Translations under genes and position numbers: made by a program
Part shown: one piece after another, positions 10,000-19,513 of the stretch
Layout of the letters: each line of letters begins with the position of its first letter
How positions within the stretch are numbered: the stretch's first letter is position 1
Notes under the pieces: model-generated
What the model was told of the DNA's origin: nothing
Database searches by the model: none
What the model saw: only the letters and a program-made list of their open reading frames with translations
Assembly: GCA_007859835.1 (NCBI GenBank)
Contig: SJPJ01000002.1
Span: forward strand, 409,580 to 473,579
DNA: 64,000 nucleotides
From: Novipirellula herctigrandis
Lineage (GTDB): Bacteria; Planctomycetota; Planctomycetia; Pirellulales; Pirellulaceae
Direction: 5' to 3'

Positions 10000-10132
10000 C
10001 TACGACACCCGTTCTGCGACGACCCGAAAAGGCCAAAGTCAACATTGCGACCCCTGAAAGTCAACAAAATGAAGCCATGGCGAGAACTTTGACGGTCTAA
10101 ATGTGAGTCCGCAATTGCCATTTTCACATAGA

Positions 10133-10167
10133 AAAAGGCTGCTTTCCGAGTTGGAAAGCAGCCTTTT
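10133..10167 (-). terminator. intrinsic terminator of the tmRNA gene
   Basis: A 15-bp perfect stem (10133-10147 with 10153-10167, loop GAGTT). It starts seven bases beyond the tmRNA 3' end on the minus strand, and its distal arm ends in a T-run. Position and strength fit the ssrA terminator. Confidence 0.88.
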
Positions 10168-10173
10168 CAAGGA

Positions 10174-10548
<375 letters not shown>

Positions 10549-10604
10549 GAGCTGCAAATGGGGGAACATGGAATAGGAAATGGCCGAAACCACACCCTAA
10601 GTCT

Positions 10605-10632
10605 AGTATAGGGTCTACGGGCGAATTGACAA
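10605..10632 (-). promoter_or_regulatory. sigma70-type promoter for ssrA
   Basis: On the minus strand TTGTCA (10632-10627) and TATACT (10610-10605) are separated by 16 bp. The -10 box lies about 57 bp upstream of the mature tmRNA 5' end, so a 5' leader must be removed by RNase P, as is usual for tmRNA. Confidence 0.7.
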
Positions 10633-10716
10633 GTTGGTTTGGTTGAATCCGTGTAGGCGTGAAGCGAGTCAAAACCGGCTGCGCATCAAGCCGAAAATCC
10701 CGTTGGCCAGTCCAGC

Positions 10717-11220
10717 CTACTTTTGACCTGTTGAGCGAATGGCAAACACTTTCATCAAAAACTCAAAGGACCGCTTGTCGATCCCCGGTGCAGTGCTTTG
10801 CCTTGGTCCGGCGATATTGAGGACGGCCGGCCGAAGGCTAGCGAGCCAATGTCGAGTCAAGTCAACGTCGTCGCGGTCGAGCCTCGCCAACATGCACTCT
10901 TTGTCGAGACGCCTACAAAGCCGCTGGGTCAGTAGCGTTCCGCCCGAAAGTTTCTTCTCGTATAGAATCAAAGTCGCGTCACTGTCGCGGACATTCCATT
11001 CCGTTCGCACCGGGTAGTCTCGCGATGCCGTTTCCGTCAATTCGTAGCGGCTTGGCACCGTGCCATCTTCGGCCAACCGACCGGATGGACACCATCCGCC
11101 ATGTTCGATCCCAAGTGCAATCGCGGCGTCCAACCCAGCACGGTCCACACCCGTTTGGCCTCCCGAAACAAGTTTGCTCGGCAGAAACGTCGAATTCAGG
11201 TCTGTCGAACGATCCGTCAT
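10717..11220 (-). CDS. putative molybdenum carrier (MoCo-carrier / LOG-like Rossmann protein)
   Basis: 167 residues. It opens with the nucleotide-binding glycine motif VSGGQTGVDRAGLDAAI near 18-34, then GGWCPSGRLAEDG, typical of the 'putative molybdenum carrier' family (Pfam MoCo_carrier), which has a lysine-decarboxylase-like Rossmann fold. Later blocks include RDSDATLIL and SGGTLLT. Family members are proposed to bind molybdenum cofactor; whether this one does is unproved. It lies 9 bp downstream of the RluA-like gene on the same strand and is probably the last gene of the rdgB-rluA transcript. Confidence 0.8.
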   Translation of the reverse strand: MTDRSTDLNSTFLPSKLVSGGQTGVDRAGLDAAIALGIEHGGWCPSGRLAEDGTVPSRYELTETASRDYPVRTEWNVRDSDATLILYEKKLSGGTLLTQRLCRRLDKECMLARLDRDDVDLTRHWLASLRPAVLNIAGPRQSTAPGIDKRSFEFLMKVFAIRSTGQK

Positions 11221-11229
11221 AGGAATCCG

Positions 11230-11961
11230 CTAAGTTGAAAACAAGTCCGCTATTTGCTGCTCGATTTGGTTTTTTGATGGTATCAGTTTACCAAACGTAC
11301 GCCATGATCGGGGCACAGGAGCCCGCCAAACCATTGCCGTACGAAGCGTCGGATGGGTGATCCCCAATTGCAGGCTATGTAATCCAATACCGTCACGGAG
11401 CGAATGCTGTCCGCCGTATTTTCGGTCTGCCCAAATCGGGAACCCTCGCTCTGCGAATTGAACCCGGATTTGATGCTTGCGGCCGGTCAACAATTCGACC
11501 GCGATCAGCGTGGCTTGATCGGATTGGGCAATTTTCGCGAAACGCAGCCGAGCCAATTGTGCCCCCTCGGCCCGCTCTCCGCAAACTCGCATTCGCTTCG
11601 CTTTGTCGTCTTTGCGGACGAAATTTACAAGCTCGCCCGGTTCGTGATTGAATTGACCTTCTAGAACAGCTAAGTAGAGCTTCTTTGCGTGATCGTTTCC
11701 CTTTTGTGCGAATTGAGGCGTCAACCGCGATGCCGCTTTGCTAGTCTTGGCCATCACAATCACCCCACTGGTCATTGCATCAAGTCGGCTGACAATCCCC
11801 AAAAATGCTCGCCCCGGTTTGTTGTAACGCGTCCGTAGGTACTCAGCACCAAGAGCGTGCAGCGTTGTTTCGCCCGATTCGGCTCCCATCGTGGCGAGCC
11901 CAGGCGGTTTGTTGACAACCAATAGATGGTTATCTTCAAAGAGAATGTCGATCGAACTCAT
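11230..11961 (-). CDS. RluA-family RNA pseudouridine synthase
   Basis: Isomerises uridine to pseudouridine in rRNA or tRNA. The catalytic motif reads GIVSRLDAMTSGVIVMAKT with the invariant Asp in RLD (about residue 60). The conserved C-terminal block GRKHQIRVQFAERGFPIWAD is present. At 243 residues it lacks an N-terminal S4 domain, like the short RluA/RluC-type enzymes, so the target site cannot be assigned. The start ATG overlaps the rdgB stop by 4 bp, suggesting translational coupling. Confidence 0.9.
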   Translation of the reverse strand: MSSIDILFEDNHLLVVNKPPGLATMGAESGETTLHALGAEYLRTRYNKPGRAFLGIVSRLDAMTSGVIVMAKTSKAASRLTPQFAQKGNDHAKKLYLAVLEGQFNHEPGELVNFVRKDDKAKRMRVCGERAEGAQLARLRFAKIAQSDQATLIAVELLTGRKHQIRVQFAERGFPIWADRKYGGQHSLRDGIGLHSLQLGITHPTLRTAMVWRAPVPRSWRTFGKLIPSKNQIEQQIADLFST

Positions 11962-12566
11962 TCGACCGATTCTACCAAGCTCAGCAGTTTCGGTACGAAT
12001 TTCCGCAGCGCTCGCGAGCGGTGGCTGATCGCTCGCTTGACGGCCAAATCGAGATCACCGAATGTGCGATGGTATTCGCGGATGATAAAGAGCGGGTCGT
12101 AGCCAAACCCTGCGGTACCTTGACGGTGATGAGCAATTCGCCCGCTACATCGGGCGTGTTCTTCGAGCCGAACGTTGCCTTGAGGGTCTGACAAACAAAG
12201 GTAGCTGTTGAATTGAGCCGTTCGCTTTTCGTCCGGAACGTCTTTCAGTTCCTCAAGCAGTTTGTCGTTATTCGCTTCGTCGTCGCCGTGTGTTCCCGCG
12301 TAGCGAGCAGAGTAGACGCCCGGTTTTCCTCGAAGTGCGTCCACCGTCAATCCACTGTCTTCGGCGACGACCCAGCGACCGAGATGTTTGGCTTGCTCGG
12401 TCGCTTTGATCGCTGCATTCTCGGCAAATGTTTGGCCGGTTTCTTCGACGTCAATCGATCCATTGATTTCAGCAAGCGACTGCAAACGAATCACGTCCTC
12501 GGGAAGCAGTAGGCGTAGCTCAATGAGTTTTTTGGCGTTACCGGTGCCAACCACAAGTTCGAACAT
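11958..12566 (-). CDS. rdgB: dITP/XTP pyrophosphatase (RdgB/HAM1 family)
   Basis: Hydrolyses non-canonical purine nucleoside triphosphates (ITP, dITP, XTP) to the monophosphate and so keeps damaged bases out of DNA and RNA. The 202 residues match the family length. Motifs: N-terminal GTGNAKKLIEL, the nucleotide-binding VAEDSGLTVDALRGKPGVYS with SARYAG, GFGYDPLFI, and the C-terminal SHRSRALRKF. First gene of a three-gene minus-strand run with the pseudouridine synthase (4-bp overlap) and the MoCo-carrier-like gene. Confidence 0.94.
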   Translation of the reverse strand: MFELVVGTGNAKKLIELRLLLPEDVIRLQSLAEINGSIDVEETGQTFAENAAIKATEQAKHLGRWVVAEDSGLTVDALRGKPGVYSARYAGTHGDDEANNDKLLEELKDVPDEKRTAQFNSYLCLSDPQGNVRLEEHARCSGRIAHHRQGTAGFGYDPLFIIREYHRTFGDLDLAVKRAISHRSRALRKFVPKLLSLVESVE

Positions 12567-12631
12567 GGGGAATCAGTCACAAAGAAATTGAATAGGCACC
12601 AAGAAAGCAGAGAGGTCGTGTTGAGCGATAC

Positions 12632-13138
12632 TTAAGTTGCTTCTGGGGCTTCAGCGGTACGTTCACTGAGTTGTTGATCAATCATAAACAACCCCATTGG
12701 GTTGTCGCCGATCATTTTCAACTTGTCGACGATCGCCATCGCGGTAGCTTCTTCTTCCACTTGCTCATTGATGAACCACTGTAAAAACGCGATCACAGCG
12801 TGGTCACTATGCTTGGCGGCCAAGTCGACAAGCGTATTGATCTTGCTACTGATCAGGCATTCATGCTCGTACGCTTCTTCAAATGCATCAAGCGGTTTGG
12901 ACCACTCGATTTTCGGCGTATCAATTTGTTGTAGGACAACACGGCCATTTCGCTCATTGATGAAATCGATGAACTTCATTCCATGGACGTGTTCTTCGTC
13001 GGCTTGGATTCGCATCCAACTCGTCATGCCATCGAGACTTTCGGCAGCAAAGTAGTTGCTCATCGAAAGATAGAGATAGGAGGAGTAAAGCTCAGCGTTG
13101 AGATGGTCGTTGAATGCAGCTTCGATTTCTTTGTTCAC
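12632..13138 (-). CDS. ftnA: non-heme ferritin (FtnA-like)
   Basis: Iron-storage subunit that oxidises Fe(II) and mineralises Fe(III) in a 24-mer shell in the cytoplasm. The 168 residues form one four-helix ferritin domain. Ferroxidase-centre ligands are visible: Glu in HLNAELYSSYLY near 17, Glu/His in DEEHVHGMKF near 49-53, and EQVEEE near 125-130. No heme-binding Met of bacterioferritin type is obvious. The start is a GTG preceded by an AGGGA ribosome-binding site. The gene stands alone, with 367 bp upstream free of genes. I see no recognisable Fur box, but did not exclude one. Confidence 0.93.
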   Translation of the reverse strand: MNKEIEAAFNDHLNAELYSSYLYLSMSNYFAAESLDGMTSWMRIQADEEHVHGMKFIDFINERNGRVVLQQIDTPKIEWSKPLDAFEEAYEHECLISSKINTLVDLAAKHSDHAVIAFLQWFINEQVEEEATAMAIVDKLKMIGDNPMGLFMIDQQLSERTAEAPEAT

Positions 13139-13505
13139 GATCGTTTCCCTTTTCTAATTCCGAGGTGGCAACGCAAGAATCATTTTGCGTTTTGAAATAG
13201 GTAGTACCGCCTTCGATGCTCTTCGATAGTAAATCAATCGGCCGGTGGCAAGGGGGGGAGCAAGTTACGGTCAGCCTGGGAGCCCGAAGTGACCTAAACC
13301 GGCACGATTCGCATCGATCGCTCCGAATTAGTATTCGCAATCGGCAACCCTTACGCGACAATCGGGCGTTCCCGCCCCATGCCGCGTGCTACGAAAGAGT
13401 GCCTACGATGTGATGAGGTTGTCTCGGACAATCAAACCGTGTGCCAATCGATTAGAGGATTTACGTCCGCGGATTAACTACACCACCTCCACTACACCAC
13501 CTCCA
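13139..13505. other. intergenic stretch upstream of ferritin
   Basis: Lies between the ferritin start and the 3' end of the giant lectin-like gene, both on minus. It contains the ferritin leader and, at its far end, a 14-bp tandem repeat that runs into the giant gene's stop codon. No gene, tRNA or clear terminator was seen. Confidence 0.6.
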
Positions 13506-13515
13506 CTACACCACC
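13477..13515. repeat. 14-bp tandem repeat across a stop codon
   Basis: Two full copies of ACTACACCACCTCC (13477-13490, 13491-13504) and an 11-bp partial third (13505-13515). On the minus strand the unit includes GTG GTG TAG, which is the real Val-Val-stop end of the giant gene. The gene's last codons and stop are thus reiterated downstream. Confidence 0.9.
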
Positions 13516-16500
13516 GACCAACGCCCAATTTGTCCATCGGCCAAATCGACGAAGTACATTTCGCCGTCAGGTCCTTGACGAATGTCGACGACATAGTTCG
13601 CTCCGGTGGCAAAAGTTTGAACATCCGTGACTTGGCCATCCGCGTTTACCGAAGCTCGGCGTACAATTCCTTGCCCCAACGAATTGAACAAAATATCGCC
13701 TTCGTAGAGCAGCCCTAGATTACCGCCGCGGATAACATCCCCCATGATGATCGCGTCGATTCCGTCGGCGGTGTGGCTAAGCGCAATAATTGCGGGCGTC
13801 GCCTCGGCTCCGCTGCTAAGGAATTCTTGACCAGCAGGCAAATTGATATAGCCACTGGGGGTGACAATGTTCACACCTTGCCCCCCTTCAAAATAGGGCC
13901 AACCGAAATTCGCTCCGGCATCGGCAGTGTTAATTTCTTCCCACCGCGTCCAACCTACGTCGCCGATAAAAAGTCGCCCTGTGACATCATCCACAGCGAT
14001 TCGGAAGGGGTTGCGAAGGCCAAGTTGGTAAACCTTTGAACGGTTTGCATCGGCGTCCCCGCTGAAGAACGGATTGTCCGAAACCCCTTGCCCAGTGATT
14101 GGATCAATCCGAAGCACTTTACCCGACAAACTATCAATGTCTTGGACCCGCACGACTCTCGGGTCCATTTGGTTGTAACTACCACCGTCCCCGATCGAAA
14201 CGAGGAGATTACCGTCAGGTGCAAATTCGAGTGACGCGATCGTATGGGTGGTCGAATCGCTATTGATGAAGTCACGCATGTACGATCCATCAGGATATTG
14301 CCCTGCGGCTGGCTCCGAAATCACGACCACACTATTGGTGAACCCGTTGAAATTCTGCCAGATGCTAGCAGTACCAAGCATAATATATTCGGAACCTTGG
14401 ACGACGGTCGTGTAGTCGGTCGCGGAATCAAGCGTGTATCGGACGAGCCGACCGGCACGGTTCCCCCTTTGATCCGGGCCGGCATATTCATTACCGACGT
14501 AATTCCATACTTCGGGCGGATCGTACGTGTAGAGAACGTACATGTAGGGGTCACTATCGAGATCGGGGTTGATGGCGACATCCAACAATCCACGGTCAGA
14601 AAAGTTGTTGACGATCGCAGAAATATCGATCACCGGTGAAGATATCAATTGGCCATCGCGAATGACTTTGACAACGCCACCCTTTTCCGCAACGTAGGTG
14701 TTTCGTCCGTCAGCGGACCATGCGATCGCGGTCGGTGCGATCAAGCCACGCTGAACAATTTCGGTTCGCAATTCGCCTGATGGCAACACGGGCGGATCGA
14801 GTGCGGGAGCCTCCGTGTCCATCCACCATGATGAGATACGATGGGCATTGGGTTGATCCCAGCTGCCGGCGGTGAAACCGACGAACATCTGGTTGCCGAC
14901 GATTTTGTCTAGCTCGATCGTCGTTTTCAATGTCGCCAAAGTAGGTTTGTCGTTAGCCTCTGAAATGTAAACGGCCAACACATTGCTTTCGCCGTTGTAG
15001 TCGACCCATGCATGATAGACACCGCCACCATTGAGATTGATCGGCGAGCGTGCTTGGGCGACGTGGTTTTGGAAGACACCGTCGGTGACCACTGCGATTT
15101 CGTCCTTATACTTATCGCCATCGTTGCGCCAAGTATCGAGTTCGATAGCGACGCTGTTGCCGATTCCGACATAGCCCATTCCGAATGCGTTTTGGCCGAT
15201 CGCGCCGGTACCTGCGGCCGAGTTCTGAAGCACAAACGCGAGGCCATCTGCACCGCCGGTCCCCGAGCCACCGTTCATCTCAAAATCAAAACTGGTTTGA
15301 AAGGAACTGGTACTCGTCACGTCGATCGGAGTCGTGTAGAAAGCCGAACCGGCTTGGAAGGGAGCGTCAGAAATGATTTGCAGCTTCCCCCCGGTGACCG
15401 ATGCGCCGCCATTGGTGTCAATCAAATCGGTTCCGACGAAGCTCGGGAAATTAGGCAGTGCTTGCTCGTCATCAAGAATCGTGATGGTGGTCGTCCGTGG
15501 TGCACCAAGTTCCGCGTTCACCGGATTGTCAATCGTGATGCTGAACGATTCCACGCCTTCTTCGAGGCCATCGTCGAGGATTGGGATCACTACTTGAGCT
15601 TCACGTTGCCCATCGTTAAAGCTAACGAGTCCACTGCGGCGTGAGTAATCGTCGCCATCAACGGCAGTTTGATCATAGGTTTGATAATTAATCGAGGCGG
15701 CCCCAGTCGCGTCACCAGTTCGCAAAATGGTGATGACGGCTTCACCAGCGGTTTCGCTAAAGGTCTTTTGAATCGATTCAAGGCGGAACGTCGCAGGTCC
15801 CGACGTTGGATCATCGGTTTCCATCGACCACGACAAAATGCGATGAGCATTGGGCAACGCATAGTTACCTGCGGTAAAGCCAGCATAAACTTGGTTGCCA
15901 ACAAAGGCACTTAAATCGATGTTGGTCGTTAATGCTGCGGCACCCGGTTTCGAGTTTGTCGCGGCAACATAAACCGACAATCGGTTTGATTCACCGTCGT
16001 AGTCAATCCACGCATAATTGACGGCGCCGGAATTCAAGTTGATTGGTGATGGTGACGAGGCGACTTGACCGCCAAAATCGCCGTTGACTGCAACCGCGAT
16101 TTCATCACCAAATTGGTCCCAACCGTTATTCCAAGTATCCAATTCAATCGCGACGCTATTGGTGATTCCACCGTAACCGAGCGCGCCGCCAATTTGTCCC
16201 AGTGCGGATGCGCCGCTCGGGGAACTTTGCAGGATGAACGTCAATCCATCGGCGCCACCCGCCCCCGGCCCACCGGCCATCTCGAACGCGAAATTGGTTG
16301 TGAATGAGGTATCACTGCCGAAAAACATTGGCGAATCAAAATAGGCTGAGCCTGCTTGATAGGTTCCAGTCGAGGTGAGTTCGAGTTTTCCGCCATTGAT
16401 TGACGCGTTTCCGTTGACGTTGATCGGATCATTCGTGGCGAAGCTACCAAAATCGGGTGATCCAGTTTGGGGCGGCGAAGTGTCATCGTCGTCACGTATC

Positions 16501-19256
16501 GTCACGATGGTCGTTTCTGTCGAACCAAGATTCGCCCCCACGGCGTTGCTGAGCGTGACCCGAAACGTTTCGTCGCCTTCATCGGCATTGTCGTTGATAA
16601 TCGGAATGGAGATTTCGGCAACCGTTTGACCCGCGGCAAAGTTCACAGTATCCGATCGTTGCGAATAGTCGCTACCGGTCACGGCGGATTGGTTGGCGGT
16701 TTGGTAGTAGATCGAAGCTGGGGCGGAAACGTCCCCGGTTCTCAATACCCGAAGCACCACTTCGCCCGCGTTTTCGTTGACCGTGACTTGGCTCGACTCA
16801 AGATTGAAAGTTCCGGGTGTGTTGTTTGGAACGCCAGGCTGAGTGTTCATCGTCCATGACAAAATGCGATGGGCATTGGGTAGCGCATAGTTACCGGCCG
16901 AGAAACCCACATAGGCTTGGTCTCCTAGAAAAGCACTCAGATCGACATTGGTCGTTAACGTTGGCGCACCGGGTTTGGCATTGATTGCCGAAACGTAAAC
17001 GGACAAACGATTCGTTTCGCCGTCGTAGTCGATCCATGCAAAGTTTACAGCACCAGAGTTCAAATTGATGGGCGCAGGAGCGGCGGCGATTTGGTTTTGG
17101 CTATTGCCGTTAACGGAAACCGCGATTTCGTCACCAAATTGGTCCCAGGGATTATTCCAAGTATCGAATTCAATCGTAACGCTGTTGGTGATCCCGTCAT
17201 AGCCAAGCAAGCCACCGATAGCACCAAGCGCATTCGGTCCACTGGGGGAACTTTGCAACAGGAATGTCAAACCATCCGCACCGCCTTGTCCCGCACCGCC
17301 GTTCATCTCGAACGCGAAACTCGTTTGGAACGATGAACGACTATCGACTTCAATTGGCGAATTCAAGAATGCCGAACCGGCTTGATAGGCATCATCGGAC
17401 GTCAATTGCAATTTGCCGCCGGCAATCGCTGCATTGCCATTGAGGTTGATGGGATCAGAACTGCTGAAGCTTGCGAATTGGATATCTCCTTCAATGGCTT
17501 GAGTGTCGTTATCCCGGATCGTCACGGTCGCAATGTTGGCATTTAACAGGTCAGCGTTAACGGGATTGCTGAGCGTCACACGGAACGTCTCGGTATCTTC
17601 TTCCACACTGTCATTCAGAATAGGAATGGCCACTTCAGCATACGTTTGGCCTTGGCTAAAGTTAACGACACCGGATCGCTGGGAGTAGTCACTACCTGCA
17701 ACCGCCGACTGATTCGTGGTTTCATACCGGATCGACGCCGCCTCCGAAGCATCGCTGGTGCGGACAATTCCGACCACCGCTTCGCCTGCATCTTCGTCAA
17801 CCGTGACCTGTGAGTTGTCGATCGCAAACGTCCCGGGATCGGTGTTCGGATCGCTAGGATCATCCGTGTTCATCGACCAAGACAAGATACGATGAGCGTT
17901 CGGGACTTCGTAATTTCCAGCCGTAAACCCCACGAAAGCTTCATCGCCCAGGTAAGCACTTAGGTCGATGTTGGTCGTCAGTGATGCGGCGCCGGGTCTC
18001 GCATTGACATCGGAAACGTACACCGACAATTGGTTCGTTTCGCCGTTGTAGTCGATCCAAGCATAGTTGACGGCGCCCGAGTTCAAGTTAATGGGCGATG
18101 GTGCAGCTGCGATTTGACCGAGGCTATCGCCATTGACGGAAACCGCGATTTCGTCACCAAATTGGTCCCAGGGATTTCGCCAAGTATCGAGCTCGATCGC
18201 AACGCTGTTGGCAATGCCGTCATAGCCAAGCAAGCCACCGATATCCCCTAACGCATTGAGACCAGTGGAAGAATTTTGCAACAGGAATGTCAAACCATCC
18301 GCCCCTCGTTGTCCCATCCCGCCATTCATTTCGAACGCGAAACTTGTTTGGAACGACGTACTACTATCGATGGCGATGGAGGAGTTCGAGAACGCCGACC
18401 CGGCTTGATAAAGGCCATCGGAAGTCAATTCCAATTTGCCGCCAGTGAATGAGGCGTTGCCATTGAGACTAATCGGGTCAGAATCGCTGAAACCGGTGTA
18501 TTGAAATTCATCACCCACTGCAAGCGTATCTTGATACCGGTTCAACACGGTGATTTCGAATGCCAATCCCGCTTCGATGCGACCGATTGATTTTTCTAAT
18601 TCCCAGTTCGCACCGGTGATTTTTGATCCACTCACGTCGATCGATGCAGCTACATCGGCACCGGTCAAATCGGATAACGATTGAAGAAGCATACTACCGG
18701 ACGATCCTGCGCCGACTTCGCATCCGTAGAGCAAGATGTCCGCATCAGGCGACAGGGCAAAGGACCATTTGGCGAGGTCGGCACCACGAGCGTCGACAAC
18801 ATTCGAATCAATGATTTTCCCCGACAATTTCATTTGGCCTGCTTGTCCATGCGACACGATGTGAATCGACGCGACGTTCTTCCGTCGGGAAAGCGTTTCC
18901 GTGATTTGCGTAATCGCATCGCGGTCGGCGTCGAGCAAAACGACTTCGGCAGCGTCGGATGCTTGGCTGAGCATATCCGCATCGGTCACATCGGAATCGA
19001 TAAAGACGATGCCATTGACGGCTTCGGTAATAGCAGCGTCCTGTTGGGATGAATTTGCGACATTTTCGGGCCCCACTTCGGCTGCTTGGTCGGTCGCAAT
19101 GGGCCCGTCAAACGCCACACCGGCATCCGCAGCGAGCAGCAGTCGTTGTTCTAGACTGGTAACGTTCCAGGACAATCGTTTTCGTCGTTTCGACAGCGAC
19201 GGATGCCTAGACCGTGTGCGGCGATGTTTTGGGGGAAGCATCGGAATTCGCTCCAA
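13506..19256 (-). CDS. giant modular secreted protein: DUF4347, lectin-like and Calx-beta repeats, sugar-dehydrogenase-like domain
   Basis: 1916 residues. The N-terminus is basic (RRTRSRHPSLSKRRKR), then LEQRLLLAADAG near 37-48, which matches the planctomycete LEPR-XLL-type motif; there is no classical signal peptide. A DUF4347 domain spans about 65-240 (GIVFIDSDV, IHIVSHGQAG, ILLYGCEVGAG). Four L-type-lectin-like domains (about 248-470, 586-800, 925-1145, 1262-1475) share SFAFEMNGG, ADGLTFLLQ, NSVAIELDTW and FGDEIAVSVNG. They alternate with three Calx-beta domains (ending NDETFRVTLSN-like plus TVTIRDND). About 1490-1916 resembles a PQQ-type glucose/sorbosone dehydrogenase propeller (TAIAWSADGRNTYVAEKGG, GLRNPFRIAVDDVTG, GDVGWTRWEEIN). 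It is probably exported and carbohydrate-binding; catalytic activity is unproved. Confidence 0.88.
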   Translation of the reverse strand: MERIPMLPPKHRRTRSRHPSLSKRRKRLSWNVTSLEQRLLLAADAGVAFDGPIATDQAAEVGPENVANSSQQDAAITEAVNGIVFIDSDVTDADMLSQASDAAEVVLLDADRDAITQITETLSRRKNVASIHIVSHGQAGQMKLSGKIIDSNVVDARGADLAKWSFALSPDADILLYGCEVGAGSSGSMLLQSLSDLTGADVAASIDVSGSKITGANWELEKSIGRIEAGLAFEITVLNRYQDTLAVGDEFQYTGFSDSDPISLNGNASFTGGKLELTSDGLYQAGSAFSNSSIAIDSSTSFQTSFAFEMNGGMGQRGADGLTFLLQNSSTGLNALGDIGGLLGYDGIANSVAIELDTWRNPWDQFGDEIAVSVNGDSLGQIAAAPSPINLNSGAVNYAWIDYNGETNQLSVYVSDVNARPGAASLTTNIDLSAYLGDEAFVGFTAGNYEVPNAHRILSWSMNTDDPSDPNTDPGTFAIDNSQVTVDEDAGEAVVGIVRTSDASEAASIRYETTNQSAVAGSDYSQRSGVVNFSQGQTYAEVAIPILNDSVEEDTETFRVTLSNPVNADLLNANIATVTIRDNDTQAIEGDIQFASFSSSDPINLNGNAAIAGGKLQLTSDDAYQAGSAFLNSPIEVDSRSSFQTSFAFEMNGGAGQGGADGLTFLLQSSPSGPNALGAIGGLLGYDGITNSVTIEFDTWNNPWDQFGDEIAVSVNGNSQNQIAAAPAPINLNSGAVNFAWIDYDGETNRLSVYVSAINAKPGAPTLTTNVDLSAFLGDQAYVGFSAGNYALPNAHRILSWTMNTQPGVPNNTPGTFNLESSQVTVNENAGEVVLRVLRTGDVSAPASIYYQTANQSAVTGSDYSQRSDTVNFAAGQTVAEISIPIINDNADEGDETFRVTLSNAVGANLGSTETTIVTIRDDDDTSPPQTGSPDFGSFATNDPINVNGNASINGGKLELTSTGTYQAGSAYFDSPMFFGSDTSFTTNFAFEMAGGPGAGGADGLTFILQSSPSGASALGQIGGALGYGGITNSVAIELDTWNNGWDQFGDEIAVAVNGDFGGQVASSPSPINLNSGAVNYAWIDYDGESNRLSVYVAATNSKPGAAALTTNIDLSAFVGNQVYAGFTAGNYALPNAHRILSWSMETDDPTSGPATFRLESIQKTFSETAGEAVITILRTGDATGAASINYQTYDQTAVDGDDYSRRSGLVSFNDGQREAQVVIPILDDGLEEGVESFSITIDNPVNAELGAPRTTTITILDDEQALPNFPSFVGTDLIDTNGGASVTGGKLQIISDAPFQAGSAFYTTPIDVTSTSSFQTSFDFEMNGGSGTGGADGLAFVLQNSAAGTGAIGQNAFGMGYVGIGNSVAIELDTWRNDGDKYKDEIAVVTDGVFQNHVAQARSPINLNGGGVYHAWVDYNGESNVLAVYISEANDKPTLATLKTTIELDKIVGNQMFVGFTAGSWDQPNAHRISSWWMDTEAPALDPPVLPSGELRTEIVQRGLIAPTAIAWSADGRNTYVAEKGGVVKVIRDGQLISSPVIDISAIVNNFSDRGLLDVAINPDLDSDPYMYVLYTYDPPEVWNYVGNEYAGPDQRGNRAGRLVRYTLDSATDYTTVVQGSEYIMLGTASIWQNFNGFTNSVVVISEPAAGQYPDGSYMRDFINSDSTTHTIASLEFAPDGNLLVSIGDGGSYNQMDPRVVRVQDIDSLSGKVLRIDPITGQGVSDNPFFSGDADANRSKVYQLGLRNPFRIAVDDVTGRLFIGDVGWTRWEEINTADAGANFGWPYFEGGQGVNIVTPSGYINLPAGQEFLSSGAEATPAIIALSHTADGIDAIIMGDVIRGGNLGLLYEGDILFNSLGQGIVRRASVNADGQVTDVQTFATGANYVVDIRQGPDGEMYFVDLADGQIGRWSVV
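14810..18510 (-). repeat. about 1.0-kb internal repeats encoding lectin-like plus Calx-beta modules
   Basis: Inside the giant gene the lectin-like unit recurs with starts near 18510, 17480, 16450 and 15440, a period of about 1.0 kb, with a Calx-beta unit after each of the first three. Short blocks are identical at the DNA level, for example around 'ccaaattggtccca', and the later copies have diverged. This points to stepwise tandem duplication, with the last copy lacking its Calx-beta partner. Confidence 0.85.
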
Positions 19257-19513
19257 AAGTCAAAAGATGCGTATCATGGAAGTCAGATTTGGAGCAATTC
19301 AACGGCTCCAAGGGTATTGATGATTGTAACTCCTTCCCGAAAAGCGACCAGCAAAAATTGCTGATGACGGAAAGTCAAGCAATTTGATAGAGTGCTGTCA
19401 TCGTTTCAGACGACCTATCCGAAAGCGTCAGGACAATCATTACAGGCAGATCCTGTCGCCGAGGTGCTTTCCTACTAACACTTTTCCACCAAACTCGCAG
19501 GGATGGCTCGAGT

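Larger units (their letters stand above)
8669..10132. other. gene-poor island with open-frame remnants
   Basis: About 1.46 kb with no complete recognisable gene. It contains a possible small plus-strand protein (ending 9050) and short minus-strand frames at 9035-9460 and 9246-9515 that resemble no family. A 12-bp hairpin at 9469-9496 (CGTTGTTG/CAACAACG core, tetraloop GAGC) has a minus-strand tail of TATTTTC. A minus-strand helix-turn-helix fragment lies at 9745-9999. The mixture suggests decayed or rearranged DNA beside the tmRNA gene, a common integration neighbourhood. I saw no integrase gene or clear attachment-site duplication. Confidence 0.5.

Noticed and set aside
13477..13515. possible attachment-site duplication
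   Set aside because: The copies are back-to-back, only 14 bp, and lie at a protein gene stop codon, without integrase or tRNA; simple tandem duplication explains it.
15012..15644. 210-codon plus-strand open frame inside the giant lectin-like gene
   Set aside because: It is antisense to a lectin/Calx-beta repeat with strong coding features, recurs in part in the other repeat copies, and has no family resemblance.
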